NCBI GenBank assembly: GCA_914767715.1
Contig: OU612074.1
Location: forward strand, 13,688,062-13,752,061
Direction: 5' to 3'
Source of the DNA: Membranipora membranacea
Lineage: Eukaryota; Bryozoa; Gymnolaemata; Cheilostomatida; Membraniporidae
DNA: 64,000 bases
The notes below the pieces were generated by a model. The model saw only the letters and a list, made by a program, of their open reading frames with translations. It had not been told where the DNA came from and ran no database searches. The first letter of the stretch is position 1; every line of letters begins with the position of its first letter. Position numbers and translations under genes: made by a program. This document shows positions 62,010 to 64,000 of this stretch, piece by piece.

Positions 62010-64000
62010 TCAGTTACCCTCTACTCATTAGCCAATATCAATTGGCTCTGATCTGATTGGCTGTGTTTGGTCCCTCTAACCAGCCAATCAGAGCCAACAA
62101 CTGGGCTACCTCTACTTCAGTGTTACACGAACATCATCCTCTTCAGTGTAGCATTATAATGTCAGATGTAATATTTACTAGGGTTTGGTACAGCTATACC
62201 AGTGGTCAAACTGCGTCAATTACCTATATGAAGGATTATTATTATGACGAGTAGTGCTATATGGTTATAATTGATTGAGCATATAATAGTTCATGTGAAA
62301 TGAAACTTTCAGGCAAACAAGATCATGATCATTGACGATGATACCTGCAGCTATCTAAAAAGTAAAATTTTATCATTATTACGCCAAATACTAGTTTATT
62401 CACTTTTTGTTTGTTGTAAAAGTTTAGAAGTTGATATGTTGATTGATGTGAAGTTTTTTGGTCGATGCAATCTGGCAAGAGGAGACAATCTCACATAGTA
62501 TACATTTATAACTTATTATTTTGAGCACAATTTATTCATCATAGCTTGAGGTCACAGTTTCAAAAAATATAATAAAATCTATAATAAAATATATCTTAGC
62601 CTGCAAAAAACGCTGATCAGGGAAAACTGCTCGGTGAGACCAGGAAAGTTGGTTCAGAAGATATGGTATTGGTAAAAATATCTTAATAAAAATAATAGAA
62701 GCGGCACGAAAGATGCTACTTCAATAATCATTTACCTCAATTTAAATAGTGGCATGTTCTGTTGCGGCGTGATTAAGCCTCAAGCCAGATGAAACTGCTT
62801 ACAGAAGAGCTTATGATTGCGGAATGGACATGGATTGGAGAGCCTGTAGAATGGCCACTCAAATCTTTGACCAGAACTGCTCTGTGGTGAATTGTCGGTA
62901 AGAGTAGGCTCATCAGGAGCAGAGCAAGTTTTATGAGAGTATTTTGTGCCTCCTTGAATTTGAATGTTATTACGTCACAACATTCCCAACTATTATGAGA
63001 TTGAGAGACAAAAATATACCAAGTTACATATTAGAGAATTTAATTAGGAAAATTTAATTATCTAATGTATGTAATTATGTATTACAAACAGAAAATAGAG
63101 TTTCACAGTTCCAATCCCTGTCCGCTAGTTTTCCAATTTTCCTGAATTTCTTATAATTCTAGATACATTTGATATCAAACAATCGTGAATCCTCTTCCAA
63201 TAATAATTTTGTTTCGTTTCGTACCAAATGATGACCGCTTCATTAATTGTTCCAGGGCGACTAGGGTGAATGGCCTGTGATAGCATTATCAGGTAGTACT
63301 AGACAAACAGTGCACCCGGTTGGATATGAAGCCAGGATCTTTTGATCCCAAGTCAGTCGCATCTAGCACTGATCTATCCATGAACTCATTGTTACTTGCA
63401 AAATTTCACAGAAAAACATGAACGTTGGCCATGTGTGGGTTTACGTTAAACAAACAGAAACATGGAAAACAAACAGTGTATTAGCATTGCAATATTAGTA
63501 GGCGGTAGTTTCCAGTGCCTATTCAAAAGATTGGGAGAAATACATTCATTCGAAATTTGAAATTTATGATTAGTCAGAATTATAAGGGCAGTCTGATAAG
63601 TAGCCGGTCTTTGCAGGTTTTGTTAAGACAGGCCATCTGGACAGATAAATTTAAGTTATGAGAGGGGGTTCATCAAATATTGCAATTAATTGTATAGGTA
63701 GGTCATTTGTCAAATGAATTAGTTCGTTGATTTTACGTTCTTGGGTTTATAACCACTCCAGCTCGCATCTTGGTCTTGAGATGAACAACAGAAGTTTTTC
63801 GAATCTGGTACAGGCAGAGTGTACTGAAGTTGCCTTGAATCAGGGAGGCTTGATTGAATGAATAGGAAATAAATCAATTAAATGATAATAAAGACAGGCA
63901 GGAGTTGCCTACTCAAAATGTAGAAGATTCTCAATTTAATGACAAAAGCTGACTCGCTGTACAACTTAAGTTTTAATTTAAACTCCATTTCAGCATAATA
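62010..64000. other. 3' flank of the glutamate-receptor gene
   Basis: AT-rich. AATAAA words near 62569-62590 are candidate polyadenylation signals of the receptor gene. A possible exon lies at 62778-62897. A segment at about 63260-63370 could be a decayed tRNA-type SINE. Otherwise nothing is supported. Confidence 0.45.
62778..62897 (+). CDS. Candidate exon of an unknown Cys-containing protein
   Basis: After GATTAAG (possible 3' splice site) an open stretch reads LKPDETAYRRAYDCGMDMDW, then RACRMATQIFDQNCSVVNC, and meets a strong donor-like CG/GTAAGA at 62897/62898. Without splicing it stops at 62899-62901 (TAA). Four cysteines in 40 residues and non-random composition suggest real coding sequence. 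No start codon, partner exon or family is visible in the window, and the acceptor lacks a strong pyrimidine tract. Confidence 0.35.

Overview
The window is nuclear genomic DNA from an animal. The genes are split by many GT-AG introns, encode metazoan-type proteins, and lie in AT-rich sequence crowded with LINE remnants, tRNA-headed SINEs, U2 snRNA-headed SINEs, foldback/MITE-like elements and satellites. Intron size (about 0.4-3 kb), a CARD initiator caspase, a kainate-type glutamate receptor, WDR77 and LZIC fit an invertebrate metazoan. The sequence alone does not place it in a phylum. There are no bacterial operons, CRISPR arrays, phage genes or intact viral genes.

Six multi-exon genes were assembled by hand; in each, splice phases agree at every junction. 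In order they are: a WDR77/MEP50 homologue (minus, 8978-17597, 7 exons, 316 aa); LZIC (minus, 20665-22522, 4 exons, 178 aa); a caspase-9-like CARD caspase (plus, 24281-34352, 11 exons, 640 aa); an unrecognised 163-aa protein (minus, 35307-38627, 4 exons); a secreted Thr-rich mucin-like 213-aa protein (minus, 41155-45990, 5 exons); and a kainate-class ionotropic glutamate receptor (plus, 50247-62009, 22 exons, 1026 aa). A possible further exon lies at 62778-62897.

The first 8.7 kb is mobile-element territory. It holds a decayed Jockey/CR1-like LINE (about 990-2975), a truncated second LINE on the other strand (3545-4345), and a 2.65-kb near-complete palindrome (4700-7354). The WDR77 introns carry several short inverted-repeat elements, two of them bounded by TTAA. 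A run of minus-strand tRNA-type SINEs fills 46.9-48.7 kb.

The genes are housekeeping (WDR77, LZIC), apoptotic (caspase), neuronal/sensory (glutamate receptor) and secreted (mucin-like). They do not form an obvious pathway. The most notable non-gene structures are three copies of a SINE whose 5' end is the U2 snRNA 5' end; two glutamate-receptor introns whose splice-donor region has been amplified into tandem arrays rich in decoy donors; the giant palindrome; and a 10-residue His/Met repeat in the caspase linker.
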